Positions 1 to 6,761 of a stretch of 41,654 nucleotides of DNA are shown one piece after another. The notes under the pieces were generated by a model. It searched no databases, was not told the origin of the DNA, and saw only the letters and a program-made list of their open reading frames with translations. The position numbers were made by a program, and so were the translations under genes. This DNA comes from a virus: positions 1 through 41,654 of IMG/VR virus record IMGVR_UViG_3300009788_000174. One strand, written 5' to 3'. Position 1 is the stretch's first letter; each line of letters begins with the position of its first letter.

Positions 1-146
1 AGGTGGATGGGGCAGAGATCCAACTTCCGAGACGGCTGCATGTTGAAAAGGTCGTTGAGGTTCGCCAAGAGAATGCTATTGTCTAGTTCGGTCTTACCGA
101 GAGGACAGACTTCGGGACCGGAGCTAAGGGCAATTGCATTTGTCAT
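1..146 (-). CDS. Hypothetical protein, 3' part outside the window
   Basis: The first 48 residues of a minus-strand gene are visible; it begins with MTNAIALSSGPEVCPLGKTE and runs off the left edge. A GAGG ribosome binding site sits five bases before the ATG, and the gene starts 49 bases after the upstream gene at 196-867 ends, so the two are probably co-transcribed. No family is recognised in the visible part. Because it follows a ParB-like gene and a conserved phage protein it may belong to an early or replication-associated group, but that is inference from position only. Confidence 0.6.
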   Translation of the reverse strand, partial: MTNAIALSSGPEVCPLGKTELDNSILLANLNDLFNMQPSRKLDLCPIH

Positions 147-195
147 GGGAACCTCAACGACAGAGACCAGGGCATCCTTGGGCAGTTAGCCCTGG

Positions 196-867
196 TTACC
201 GTTCACGACCACTCGCTTCATCATCCTTGTTGACGAGCTTCTGTTCCGACCCAATCGGATTCTTGAATTCCGCGATGGTTTTCGCCATCAACTCTGGGTC
301 AGGCAATGCGTGTGGTGTCGAGCAAGGCGAGCACTTAGCACTGTGCCATGTGAACTCAGTGTTCCGTAGAAGCTCACACGTAAGAGTGGCAGCTTCACCA
401 ATGAACGACTTCATTATGGCGGACTCACGACGAAGGCTCTTGTTGCCCATCAGGAATAGGGCAAACTCCTTCACACTTGGAATCCAGATAAGGTATTCCA
501 ACCCGGCTAGGTTGCCACGTTTGCCTTGCTTGGCTTTGGCCAAGATAGTGGCAAACTCTTTCGACGCAAAGTCATAATACGAAACAGGCGTGTCAGCAAG
601 GATCGTTGCTCGCGGTCGTGCGGCGAAATTCAAAACGTCGCATACCTTGGTAAGATCAACGATCTTCTCACTGCTGTGGTAAAGGCCGAGGTGACCAAGC
701 GGGAACTTGCCTTCTTTGACAATATTCGTATCCGCCCTGTACACCCGGAGTTGGGGTAGGAAATCTGACGTCGTGGTAAGGGTGTCAAGTTCACCCTCCA
801 TTGCGTCGGCAGGAGCCAATCCAAGATCAGCCAAAGGGATCAATGGTGCTTTCGTTTCTTCGGACAT
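196..867 (-). CDS. Conserved phage protein of unknown function
   Basis: A 223-residue soluble protein. After an acidic N-terminus it has a core running from FLPQLRVY (about residue 37) through EKIVDLTKVCDVLNFAARPRA, YLIWIPS and FALFLMGNKS, to a C-terminus with PCSTPHALPDPELM. From memory, this layout (FLPRL at the start, a PxA/DxxV strand, F-x-F-x-G-x-K-S in the middle) is seen in conserved phage proteins next to replication genes, some of which are suspected DNA-binding proteins; no catalytic motif is visible. The start is supported by GAGAG upstream. The gene has its own leader: a hairpin at 910-942 separates it from the ParB-like gene, and a GTTAAGATTAAC site lies at 890-901, 23 bases before the ATG. 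Confidence 0.7.
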   Translation of the reverse strand: MSEETKAPLIPLADLGLAPADAMEGELDTLTTTSDFLPQLRVYRADTNIVKEGKFPLGHLGLYHSSEKIVDLTKVCDVLNFAARPRATILADTPVSYYDFASKEFATILAKAKQGKRGNLAGLEYLIWIPSVKEFALFLMGNKSLRRESAIMKSFIGEAATLTCELLRNTEFTWHSAKCSPCSTPHALPDPELMAKTIAEFKNPIGSEQKLVNKDDEASGRER

Positions 868-889
868 CGTTCTCTCGTTTCATGGTATA

Positions 890-901
890 GTTAAGATTAA
901 C
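890..901. promoter_or_regulatory. GTTAAGATTAAC dyad upstream of 196-867
   Basis: A 12-bp near-palindrome lying between a terminator-like hairpin and the start codon of the minus-strand gene 196-867. It is one of the family of GTTAAG-NTTAAC sites found at several gene starts in this window and is probably an operator or other protein-binding site. The binding protein is unknown. Confidence 0.55.
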
Positions 902-909
902 AAATAAAA

Positions 910-942
910 TCAAGCCGGGAGGGTGGTAAGCTCCCGGCTTGA
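910..942 (-). terminator. Rho-independent terminator after the ParB-like gene
   Basis: A perfect 12-bp stem (TCAAGCCGGGAG with CTCCCGGCTTGA) encloses a 9-base loop. On the minus strand it is followed by a T-rich tract (GATTTTATTTG). It closes the transcript of the ParB-like gene 988-1995 just before the next gene's own regulatory site. Confidence 0.8.
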
Positions 943-987
943 TCCGAAAGGGCTAAGGTTTGGCAACCTCAGCAGCGACAAGGGTTC

Positions 988-1995
988 CTAGTCGAGGTCG
1001 GATTCTTTCGCGTCCGGGTCGCCTTTGACAGCGGCGTCTGCTTCGGTCTGAAGCTCGGCGGCTTTCTCGGCGGCTTCCTTGGCACGCTTCTTTTTCCGCT
1101 CAACTTTGTTGGCTTCCTTTTTCCGTGCCAACTCGGCCTTACGCTCGTCATCTTGGGCTTGCTGGAATTCCACACCCATGGGATCGAGGGTGAGGCCCCA
1201 CTTCAGGGCGAGGGTGAAGATTTCGACAGGATCGGATGCACCGGCGTCGGAAATAATAACCGGGGCTGCCGCTCTGTGGGCAATTTCATCCTCGAAAGTC
1301 TTCCGGCTCTTGAGCATTGGGACGGGTGCAAACTCGGCAGGGCCAGCCGCACGACCCTCACGCTTTGCATCGCGAAGCTCCTTCACCCGGCCTGCTACGA
1401 CCGTGGCAAAGTTCTGGGGTGTCTCACCGAGAGCACGATCGACGTAATCGTCTTGCTCTTCCTCTGGCAACTTTGCCAAAGAGTAGGCGTTGGACAGACC
1501 GATGTCGCCCGAGTCCACGTAAGCCTGAATCTTCTCGTTGAGCTTGAGCAGTCCCATTCGCTCACTGATCCAAGAAGAAGTCTTGGCAAGCTTGGTCGCC
1601 AGTTCGGCCCGCGTCATCATCGGATTCTCTTGGAGAATCTTAACAAGAGCCTTCGAGTATTCGACCGGCTTTGTTTCGATCTTGTGGACGTTGGCAATGA
1701 CCTGAGCTTCGAGAAGCTCGGCATCGGACAGTGTGATAACCTGAGCAGGAATCGTTTCCTTACCCGCGTCCTTGCTCGCAGTGAAACGCTGGAGTCCGTC
1801 GACCAAACCGTAGACGATCTCGCCCGTCTCGGGGTCCTTGACTTCGCGAACACTGATCGAACTGATGACGCCTTTCAACTTGATAGAATCAACAAGACCG
1901 AGGTATTTCTCAGTCGTCCGATCGCACTTGCGAAGCGACTCGTCCGGTTCGCGAATCTCAGCAAGCGGAATGTGAAGAAGAAGTGTTTCTGACAT
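988..1995 (-). CDS. ParB-like N-terminal domain / helix-turn-helix protein
   Basis: A 335-residue ParB/KorB-type protein. Residues about 5-100 form the ParB N-terminal fold: IPLAEIREPDESLR, then KGVISSISVREV, the diagnostic GLVDGLQRF (the G-x-R/Q-R-F box) and AQVI. Residues about 110-190 carry the central helix-turn-helix region (MTRAELATKLAKTSSWISERMGLL, then IGLSNAYSLAKLP). The C-terminus is Lys/Ala/Glu-rich and probably coiled-coil. Family members bind DNA palindromes and act in plasmid or phage partition or in repression; which applies here is unknown. AAGGAG is correctly spaced before the ATG. The leader contains two GTCAAGCTTAAC sites and starts at the divergent promoter at 2131-2159, so autoregulation is plausible. 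No ParA ATPase is visible. A second ParB-like protein lies at 35511-36884. Confidence 0.85.
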   Translation of the reverse strand: MSETLLLHIPLAEIREPDESLRKCDRTTEKYLGLVDSIKLKGVISSISVREVKDPETGEIVYGLVDGLQRFTASKDAGKETIPAQVITLSDAELLEAQVIANVHKIETKPVEYSKALVKILQENPMMTRAELATKLAKTSSWISERMGLLKLNEKIQAYVDSGDIGLSNAYSLAKLPEEEQDDYVDRALGETPQNFATVVAGRVKELRDAKREGRAAGPAEFAPVPMLKSRKTFEDEIAHRAAAPVIISDAGASDPVEIFTLALKWGLTLDPMGVEFQQAQDDERKAELARKKEANKVERKKKRAKEAAEKAAELQTEADAAVKGDPDAKESDLD

Positions 1996-2015
1996 CGCTG
2001 TCTCCTTAGGTTGTT

Positions 2016-2027
2016 GTCAAGCTTAAC
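2016..2027. promoter_or_regulatory. GTCAAGCTTAAC dyad, proximal site of the ParB-like gene
   Basis: One of two identical 12-bp near-palindromes in the leader of the ParB-like gene, 20 bases from its start codon. The second copy is 40 bp further upstream, close to four helical turns, as expected for cooperative binding on one DNA face. Confidence 0.6.
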
Positions 2028-2055
2028 ATGTGATTAACAAGGTTGGTCGATCGTT

Positions 2056-2067
2056 GTCAAGCTTAAC
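2056..2067. promoter_or_regulatory. GTCAAGCTTAAC dyad, distal site of the ParB-like gene
   Basis: Second copy of the site in the same leader. Both copies lie downstream of the -10 box at 2131-2136, about 60-110 bases into the transcript. A protein bound here would block elongation, or the element would act in RNA, rather than cover the promoter itself. Confidence 0.6.
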
Positions 2068-2130
2068 AAATAATGAAAAGTGGTTGCAATCCAAACCTTG
2101 CACATGAAGGGAAGACCCTTTCTATACCCT

Positions 2131-2159
2131 ATTATAGCACAATCGAGCCAAAATAACAA
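2131..2159 (-). promoter_or_regulatory. Sigma70-type promoter toward the ParB-like gene
   Basis: On the minus strand: TTGTTA, 17 bases, TATAAT, inside a 32-base segment that is an almost exact inverted copy of the forward promoter at 2328-2356. The spacer ends in ATTGTGC, shared with the opposite promoter. It drives leftward transcription of 988-1995. Confidence 0.8.
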
Positions 2160-2223
2160 CCAGAAAATGAGAAACCCCAAACCAGGATAGTGCATAGTAT
2201 AAGGAATAGATTCGGCTGGTCGC

Positions 2224-2326
2224 CTGACTGCTTACAACCTGTTTCTATACCTCTATAACCTATTTCTATCCTACCCTAAATTAGACCCTATAGAGGAAGT
2301 ATAGAAAAACGCTTGTGGTCAGTCAG
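2224..2326. repeat. About 105-bp repeat with internal dyad, copy 1
   Basis: The segment between the divergent promoters begins CTGACTGCTTAC and ends in a 41-base block (2286-2326) that matches 38415-38455 with few changes (CCCTATAGAGGAAGTA ... TTGTGGTCAGTCAG). Within it TTTCTATACCTCTATA and TATAGAGGAAGTATAGAAA form an interrupted inverted repeat. The same arrangement exists in copy 2 at 38351-38455. It is probably a protein-binding or origin-like element; no function is proven. Confidence 0.6.
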
Positions 2327-2327
2327 G

Positions 2328-2356
2328 TTGTTATTTTGGCCCGATTGTGCTATAAT
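2328..2356 (+). promoter_or_regulatory. Sigma70-type promoter of the primase operon
   Basis: TTGTTA, 17 bases, TATAAT, followed by AG. The predicted start is near 2363, giving a leader of roughly 105 bases before the primase start. It is the inverted partner of 2131-2159, and the promoter at 33412-33440 shares its TTGTGCTATAATAG end. Confidence 0.82.
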
Positions 2357-2366
2357 AGAGTGGACA

Positions 2367-2450
2367 AGTACACCCTTCGGGGACGTACCAAAGTTTGCAT
2401 TGCAAACGGTTTTCATGTTAAGATTAACAATGGTCATTGTTAAGCTTAAC
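2367..2450 (+). promoter_or_regulatory. Leader with two hairpins and two GTTAAG dyads
   Basis: After the promoter comes a small hairpin (ACCC-TTCG-GGG, flanked by GTAC on both sides). Next is a second hairpin (GTTTGCA at 2393-2399 with TGCAAAC at 2401-2407) followed by TTTTC, then GTTAAGATTAAC at 2417-2428 and the perfect palindrome GTTAAGCTTAAC at 2439-2450, centres 22 bp apart. The leftward leader repeats this order (hairpin with a TCTT loop, then AAGGTTTGGATTGCAACC, TTTTCAT, dyads). The conserved order suggests an attenuator plus operator pair. Confidence 0.55.
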
Positions 2451-2469
2451 AATACTTTCGGAGGTGGTA

Positions 2470-5187
2470 ATGTTAACAAAGCGTGAAGCAATCAAGAATT
2501 TCTTGACGGCCAGCACTCACACAGACCTGGCCAGTCTGTACACACCAGACATGGAAGTCCAGGTTAATGTGGCACAGGGCGACGGTGAGCGTACAGAGGG
2601 TGAGTACAAAGGAAAGATGTGGCACGGGTGGACGGACGGTGTCACTACGTGGAAGTCCTTTCGTGTCCCATTTAGTGCTATGTCGAAACCACATTATAAA
2701 GACTCCCGTATAACGTGGGATTTAGGGGTGCATGCCGAGGGAATCGGTATGACTGGTTGGGACTGGAAAGCCAAAGTTTCTCGGTGGGTAGCTTACGACT
2801 TCGACGCTTTAGTTGGTGACCAACACAGAGGGACTGGTCTCAGTCCTGAAGAACTTAACAAGATTCAGGAGGCTGTTAATGACGTTCCTTGGGTTGAAGT
2901 TAGAAAGAGTACGTCGGGCAACGGACTCCATCTCTATGTCTTCCTTGACCCGGTCATCCCTACCATCAACCATAATGAGCACGCCGCCCTCTCGCGTGCA
3001 GTTCTCGGAGTCCTCGCCGCAATCACAGGATTCAATTTCGAGAATAAGGTCGACATTTGTGGGGGAAACATGTGGGTCTGGCATCGAAAAATGCGAGGCA
3101 CAGATGGTCTCACAGTTATTAAAGAAGCAAAGCCATTTGCAGATGTCCCGCCTACATGGCGAGATCATGTCAAGGTTATCAGCGGACAAAGTCGACGAGT
3201 CGTCCCACAAGAAATCGCGGACAACCCAGAGATGTCCGAGACTGATCGAATGCTGGCTGAACTCACAGGACAGCATATTAAAGAGACACTTGATTCGGAG
3301 CATAAGCGTCTCATTACGTTTCTCCGGGAGCATGATTGCATGTGGTGGTGGGATCAAGACGCCAACATGCTTGTCACGCATACCTTCCACCTTCGAGAAG
3401 CCCATGAAGCTTTAAAGTTGAAAGGTCCTTTCAGAACTGCCGCTACAGGTAGTATGCGTGGGCACGATCATAATTGTTTTCTATACCCGCTACGTAAGGG
3501 TGGGTGGGTCGTGCGTAGGTTTGCACCTGGGTGTAGTGAGCACGAGAGTTGGGACCAGGACGGTTCAGGTTGGACACGTTGTTATCTCAACGTAGACCCA
3601 GACCTTTCCCTGGCCGCACGTAGTCATGAAGGTATTGAGCATAAGACTGGCGGCTATGTTTTTACTCACGCCACGGATGGCCAAAAGGCAGCTAAGTCTT
3701 TGGGTGCAAATATGGAACTACCAGACTTTATGCTTGGTAGGCGTACCAAGCTTAAAACACATAAGGACGGCCGGTTAATTGTTGAAGTCGACAAAGATGC
3801 ATCTGACCCACCTGATAGGATGCATGGTTGGCTACCTGAAACTAAGACATGGACCAAAATCTTTGGTGTCAGTCAAACAAGTCTTCGTGATGATGAACGA
3901 ACTGATTACGATGATTTAGTTCGTCATATTGTGAACGAGCGACATGAAGATGCTGGTTGGGCTATTAAGACTGCTAGTAAGTGGACACAAGAGCCGCTTG
4001 CCCATGTTAAGCTTGTCTTGAAGAGTATGGGCCTCATAGACCGGGATTGTAATAGTGTCCTTGGTGGTAGTATTACCAAGAGATGGACGATTGTCAACAA
4101 ACCGTTTCAGCCTGAGTACCCTGGTGATCGTGAATGGAATCGTGATGCTTGCCAGCTAAAGTTCCACCCGAACAAAGGTGAGAATCTATCCTACCCAACA
4201 TGGTCTATGATACTAAGACATGTCGGTGCTGACCTAGATACATACATTGAAGCCCACCCATGGTGCCGTGAGAACGGCATTGTAACAGGGGCAGACTATC
4301 TGAAATGCTGGGTCGCATCTGTCTTCCAGTTCCCAACAGAACCACTCCCTTACTTGTTCATGTACGGACCTGAGGCTAGTGGTAAGTCCACCTTCCATGA
4401 AGCACTCAAGCTGCTAATCAGTCAGCGTGGATATGCTCTTGCGGCACAGGCACTTGTCTCACAACAGGGTTTCAATAATGAGTTAAAGAACGCTGTTCTT
4501 TGCGTCGTTGAAGAAACAAATGTATCTGGTAAAAGTAAGATGGCGTACAATCGAATTAAGGACTGGGTAACATCACCATTGATGTCGATCCACCCCAAAG
4601 GCGGAACACCATTCCTTTCTGTTAATACTACCCACTGGATTCATTGTACAAATGACCGGAGCTATTGTCCTCTCTTCCCTGGTGATACACGTATCACAGT
4701 AATTTATGTCGAGAAGGTATCAGAGAGTGCATTCCAAAATAAGCAGGAGATGGTTCGTAAGTTAATTAAAGAAGCCCCTGATTTTCTAGGGGCCATCATG
4801 TCTTTGGATATACCACGTAGTCCTGAGCGGCTTAACATACCGATCATTCAGACTAGTGACAAGATCATGGGGCAACAGCAGAACATGAGTTCACTTGAGT
4901 CGTTCATTGATGAACGATGTTATGAAGTTCCAGGCTATACAATTAAGTTCTCTGAATTCCACTCTGAACTTATCAAGTGGCTTGACCCATCTGAAGTCAT
5001 GGATTGGACAAAGATTGCTACAGGAAAATCATTACCTCGAAAGTTCTGTAAAGGCAGGGCTAAAGCAGACGGTCAATTCCATATTGGTAATATCTCTTGG
5101 GAACCGGCCGAACAATGTGAAAAGAGACTAACCTTATTCGTTAATGCACAAAACAAACTCACGGCAAGGGGAGAGAATAATGTCTGA
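2470..5187 (+). CDS. Primase-polymerase / SF3 helicase replication protein
   Basis: A 905-residue replication protein that would open, prime and unwind phage DNA. The N-terminal 250 residues resemble archaeo-eukaryotic primases: an acidic YDFD near residue 108 (metal site) and STSGNGLHLYVF near 147 (the S/G-x-G-x-H motif). A middle region carries a winged-helix-like stretch. The C-terminal third is a D5/SF3-type ATPase: Walker A GPEASGKST near 633, Walker B AVLCVVEET near 679, a sensor-like WIHCTND and an arginine-finger candidate in GDTRITVI. The ATG at 2470 is chosen because GGAGGTGGTA precedes it; the in-frame codon at 2437 lies on the operator. It is the first gene of the operon under the promoter at 2328-2356, and its stop overlaps the next gene by 8 bases. 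No separate DNA polymerase is seen, so the host enzyme may be used. Confidence 0.9.
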   Translation: MLTKREAIKNFLTASTHTDLASLYTPDMEVQVNVAQGDGERTEGEYKGKMWHGWTDGVTTWKSFRVPFSAMSKPHYKDSRITWDLGVHAEGIGMTGWDWKAKVSRWVAYDFDALVGDQHRGTGLSPEELNKIQEAVNDVPWVEVRKSTSGNGLHLYVFLDPVIPTINHNEHAALSRAVLGVLAAITGFNFENKVDICGGNMWVWHRKMRGTDGLTVIKEAKPFADVPPTWRDHVKVISGQSRRVVPQEIADNPEMSETDRMLAELTGQHIKETLDSEHKRLITFLREHDCMWWWDQDANMLVTHTFHLREAHEALKLKGPFRTAATGSMRGHDHNCFLYPLRKGGWVVRRFAPGCSEHESWDQDGSGWTRCYLNVDPDLSLAARSHEGIEHKTGGYVFTHATDGQKAAKSLGANMELPDFMLGRRTKLKTHKDGRLIVEVDKDASDPPDRMHGWLPETKTWTKIFGVSQTSLRDDERTDYDDLVRHIVNERHEDAGWAIKTASKWTQEPLAHVKLVLKSMGLIDRDCNSVLGGSITKRWTIVNKPFQPEYPGDREWNRDACQLKFHPNKGENLSYPTWSMILRHVGADLDTYIEAHPWCRENGIVTGADYLKCWVASVFQFPTEPLPYLFMYGPEASGKSTFHEALKLLISQRGYALAAQALVSQQGFNNELKNAVLCVVEETNVSGKSKMAYNRIKDWVTSPLMSIHPKGGTPFLSVNTTHWIHCTNDRSYCPLFPGDTRITVIYVEKVSESAFQNKQEMVRKLIKEAPDFLGAIMSLDIPRSPERLNIPIIQTSDKIMGQQQNMSSLESFIDERCYEVPGYTIKFSEFHSELIKWLDPSEVMDWTKIATGKSLPRKFCKGRAKADGQFHIGNISWEPAEQCEKRLTLFVNAQNKLTARGENNV

Positions 5188-5758
5188 AATGGGTAACACT
5201 AAGCTTGATGATTGGGGGCGTCTACCTGGCCATGAGCATTATGACGTCGATCCCGCAAAACTAACTAAAGCTGGGGAAATCGCATTTGAACTCCGCAATC
5301 TACCACTAAGGTCGCCGGCAGTACAAGAAGTATTTGATCGTCTTCACAGAGGCGAGAAGCCACCGGAACAGAAGGCCATGCGATCAAACAGCGGCAAGCC
5401 GTTGATGCATTATATTCTACACTATCCACGTACTGTTGAACTGCTGGCACGTATCCTAGAGTGTGGCGAACATAAGTACGAGTACATGAACTGGAAGAAA
5501 GGTAACAATACTGATGCCAGTTATCTTGACGCGTGTCTGCGTCACCTAATGCACTTTGTGGATGGGGAGACCCACGACAAAGAGTACAGAACCCACCACC
5601 TTGGTCATGCGATTTGGAATCTTATGACTATGTTTGAATTCAATGACCACGACATCCTTGTAAGTAAGGAAGAGTTTGACGCGGCCATTGTTAAGCTTGA
5701 CAAACTCAAAGAGGAGAGAGAACGTGCCAAAGAACAGCATGATACACCTGAACGGTAA
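5180..5758 (+). CDS. Phage dATP/dGTP diphosphohydrolase-like protein (DUF5664 type)
   Basis: A 192-residue protein. The core, from about residue 70, reads KPLMHYILHYPRTVELLARILECGEHKYEYMNWKKG, then YLDACLRHLMHFVDGE and LGHAIWNLMTMFEF. It is an all-helical pattern (YP..ve.la.vle.G..KY...NW, then LLRHLM.f..GE, then h..hA..n) of a phage family labelled dATP/dGTP diphosphohydrolase N-terminal or DUF5664. If the activity holds, it would act on purine deoxynucleotides and reshape the pool during infection, alongside ThyX and dUTPase in this window. The assignment is from remembered family pattern and the chemistry is not proven. The start at 5180 follows GGGGAGAGAATA; the gene overlaps its neighbours on both sides, a sign of translational coupling. 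Confidence 0.65.
   Translation: MSEMGNTKLDDWGRLPGHEHYDVDPAKLTKAGEIAFELRNLPLRSPAVQEVFDRLHRGEKPPEQKAMRSNSGKPLMHYILHYPRTVELLARILECGEHKYEYMNWKKGNNTDASYLDACLRHLMHFVDGETHDKEYRTHHLGHAIWNLMTMFEFNDHDILVSKEEFDAAIVKLDKLKEERERAKEQHDTPER
5690..5701. promoter_or_regulatory. GTTAAGCTTGAC dyad upstream of the exonuclease
   Basis: A one-mismatch copy of the 12-bp site, inside the end of 5180-5758 and 22 bases before the GTG start of the exonuclease at 5724. That is the same distance class as at other gene starts, so it may be functional although it lies in coding sequence. Confidence 0.4.
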
Positions 5759-6335
5759 TGCAATGTGCGTTATTGATTGCGAGACATCTGGTCTCAACGA
5801 CGAAGTCCACGAGATTGTGGAGATTGCTATTCTCCCATTGGACTCTCGATTTGAACTACGAAAAGATGTACCGATCTTCAACATCTTTATGCGTGTAGAG
5901 AATGATACAAAGATCGAATGGGAAGCCTTCCGTGTTACAAAGATAGATTTCTTCAAACACCAACAGACAGCCCTTGATAAGGACGTAGCTGCCGATCTAT
6001 TTGAACAGTGGGTTGACAAACTATGCCTACCCCATGGTAAGCGTATCAGTCCACTTGCCCACAACTGGAAGTTTGATAAAGGATTTATCGAACAATGGTT
6101 GGGTAAAGGAACCTTCGAGGATATCTTCGACGGTCGTTCCCGTGATACTCTTGATGTGTCATTGTTTCTGAACGACGTGGCCGATAGGAAAGCCGAGCAA
6201 ATCCCATTTGCAAAAAACAACCTTGGCTGGTTAGCTAAGACATTGAATATACCACATGAGCGAGCCCATACGGCTGTCGATGACTGTGTTGTCACAGCCG
6301 CAATCTACAAGCGATTTATCCAGGGGATGATTTGA
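5724..6335 (+). CDS. DnaQ-like 3'-5' exonuclease (DEDDh)
   Basis: A 203-residue exonuclease of the DnaQ/RNase T fold. The four acidic residues and the histidine of the DEDDh set are visible: D and E in VIDCETSGL, D in LAHNWKFDKGF, and H and D in RAHTAVDDC near the C-terminus. Such enzymes trim DNA or RNA 3' ends with two metal ions. With no polymerase in the window, it may work in recombination, host DNA turnover or proofreading with a host enzyme. The start is taken as GTG at 5724, seven bases after GGAG, giving MPKNSMIHLNGN; the ATG at 5739 is a later alternative. It overlaps the preceding gene by 35 bases, and its TGA overlaps the next ATG. Confidence 0.88.
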   Translation: MPKNSMIHLNGNAMCVIDCETSGLNDEVHEIVEIAILPLDSRFELRKDVPIFNIFMRVENDTKIEWEAFRVTKIDFFKHQQTALDKDVAADLFEQWVDKLCLPHGKRISPLAHNWKFDKGFIEQWLGKGTFEDIFDGRSRDTLDVSLFLNDVADRKAEQIPFAKNNLGWLAKTLNIPHERAHTAVDDCVVTAAIYKRFIQGMI

Positions 6336-6607
6336 TGAAGCATAACATCTACTTGAATGGTAAGCTCCTCAAGACCAAGACGTCACCAATAACAAATGGG
6401 TTCCTGACTCTATTTCAGGAACCCGTCACTGTTAGCAAGGATGATATAATGACCTCGGAAATGGAATTCCACAACACACAACTAGGAGTACCTTATGAAA
6501 AGACGGAGCTTCCTGAAGGCACTGAGCCTCTTCGTAGTCGCCCCATCGAGCCTCGACCTATCCCTCGTCGAATCGACACCCCTCGTAACGTCAGCCACGA
6601 CGTGTGA
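6335..6607 (+). CDS. Small protein with a terminase-like peptide
   Basis: A 90-residue ORF whose ATG overlaps the exonuclease stop. Residues about 43-53 read EFHNTQLGVPY, matching EFHNSKLGVPH in the phage's own large terminase (26863-28515) at eight of eleven positions. This is the stretch between the ATPase and nuclease halves of GpA-type terminases. The rest is not terminase-like and the C-terminus is rich in Pro and Arg. A strong hairpin (6398-6424) lies inside the ORF. The last 113 bases overlap 6495-6761 in another frame. It may be a degraded or captured fragment, or a small functional mimic; I cannot tell which. A shorter product from the ATG at 6449, after AAGG, is possible. Confidence 0.5.
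   Translation: MKHNIYLNGKLLKTKTSPITNGFLTLFQEPVTVSKDDIMTSEMEFHNTQLGVPYEKTELPEGTEPLRSRPIEPRPIPRRIDTPRNVSHDV
6398..6424 (+). other. Perfect 10-bp hairpin inside the small ORF
   Basis: GGGTTCCTGA at 6398-6407 pairs exactly with TCAGGAACCC at 6415-6424 around a 7-base loop. There is no T-tract after it, so it is not a classical terminator. It could pause transcription, protect mRNA ends, or hide the start at 6449. Confidence 0.6.
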
Positions 6608-6761
6608 TTGCTTCGTCCCTGAACTATGGGCACGTGAGTCAGTCCTGATACTAAAAGAAAACATGAAAATAGCGGAGATCATCCATCGTGATAAGAAGAA
6701 CTTTTCTAGCGACCCTCCTGTCCGTTCCCTCGTCCGCCTTGGCGATTTCAACTGGGGGTAA
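6495..6761 (+). CDS. Signal-like N-terminus fused to a capsid-protein fragment
   Basis: An 88-residue ORF in two parts. Residues 1-about 33 look like a twin-arginine-type export signal (KRRSFLKALSLFVVA, then polar). Residues about 38-72 match the N-terminus of the phage's own major capsid protein: FVPELWARESV ... KENMKIAEIIHRD against FIPEIWANEGV ... IENMVISGMVHRD. The capsid protein is 474 residues, so only its first helical segment is represented. AGGAG lies about eight bases upstream of the ATG. It overlaps the previous ORF by 113 bases and the next by 74. It could be decayed coding sequence, or a capsid-derived peptide used against competitors; both readings are inference. Confidence 0.55.
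   Translation: MKRRSFLKALSLFVVAPSSLDLSLVESTPLVTSATTCDCFVPELWARESVLILKENMKIAEIIHRDKKNFSSDPPVRSLVRLGDFNWG

Noticed and set aside
1153-1992. 279-codon plus-strand ORF opposite the ParB-like gene
   Set aside because: A shadow frame; the minus strand has ParB motifs and a ribosome binding site.
2286-2312. CCCTATAGAGGAAG resembles the core of T7-type promoters
   Set aside because: Only the CTATAGAGG core matches, no phage RNA polymerase gene is visible, and the sequence is better explained as one arm of the dyad repeat shared with 38415.
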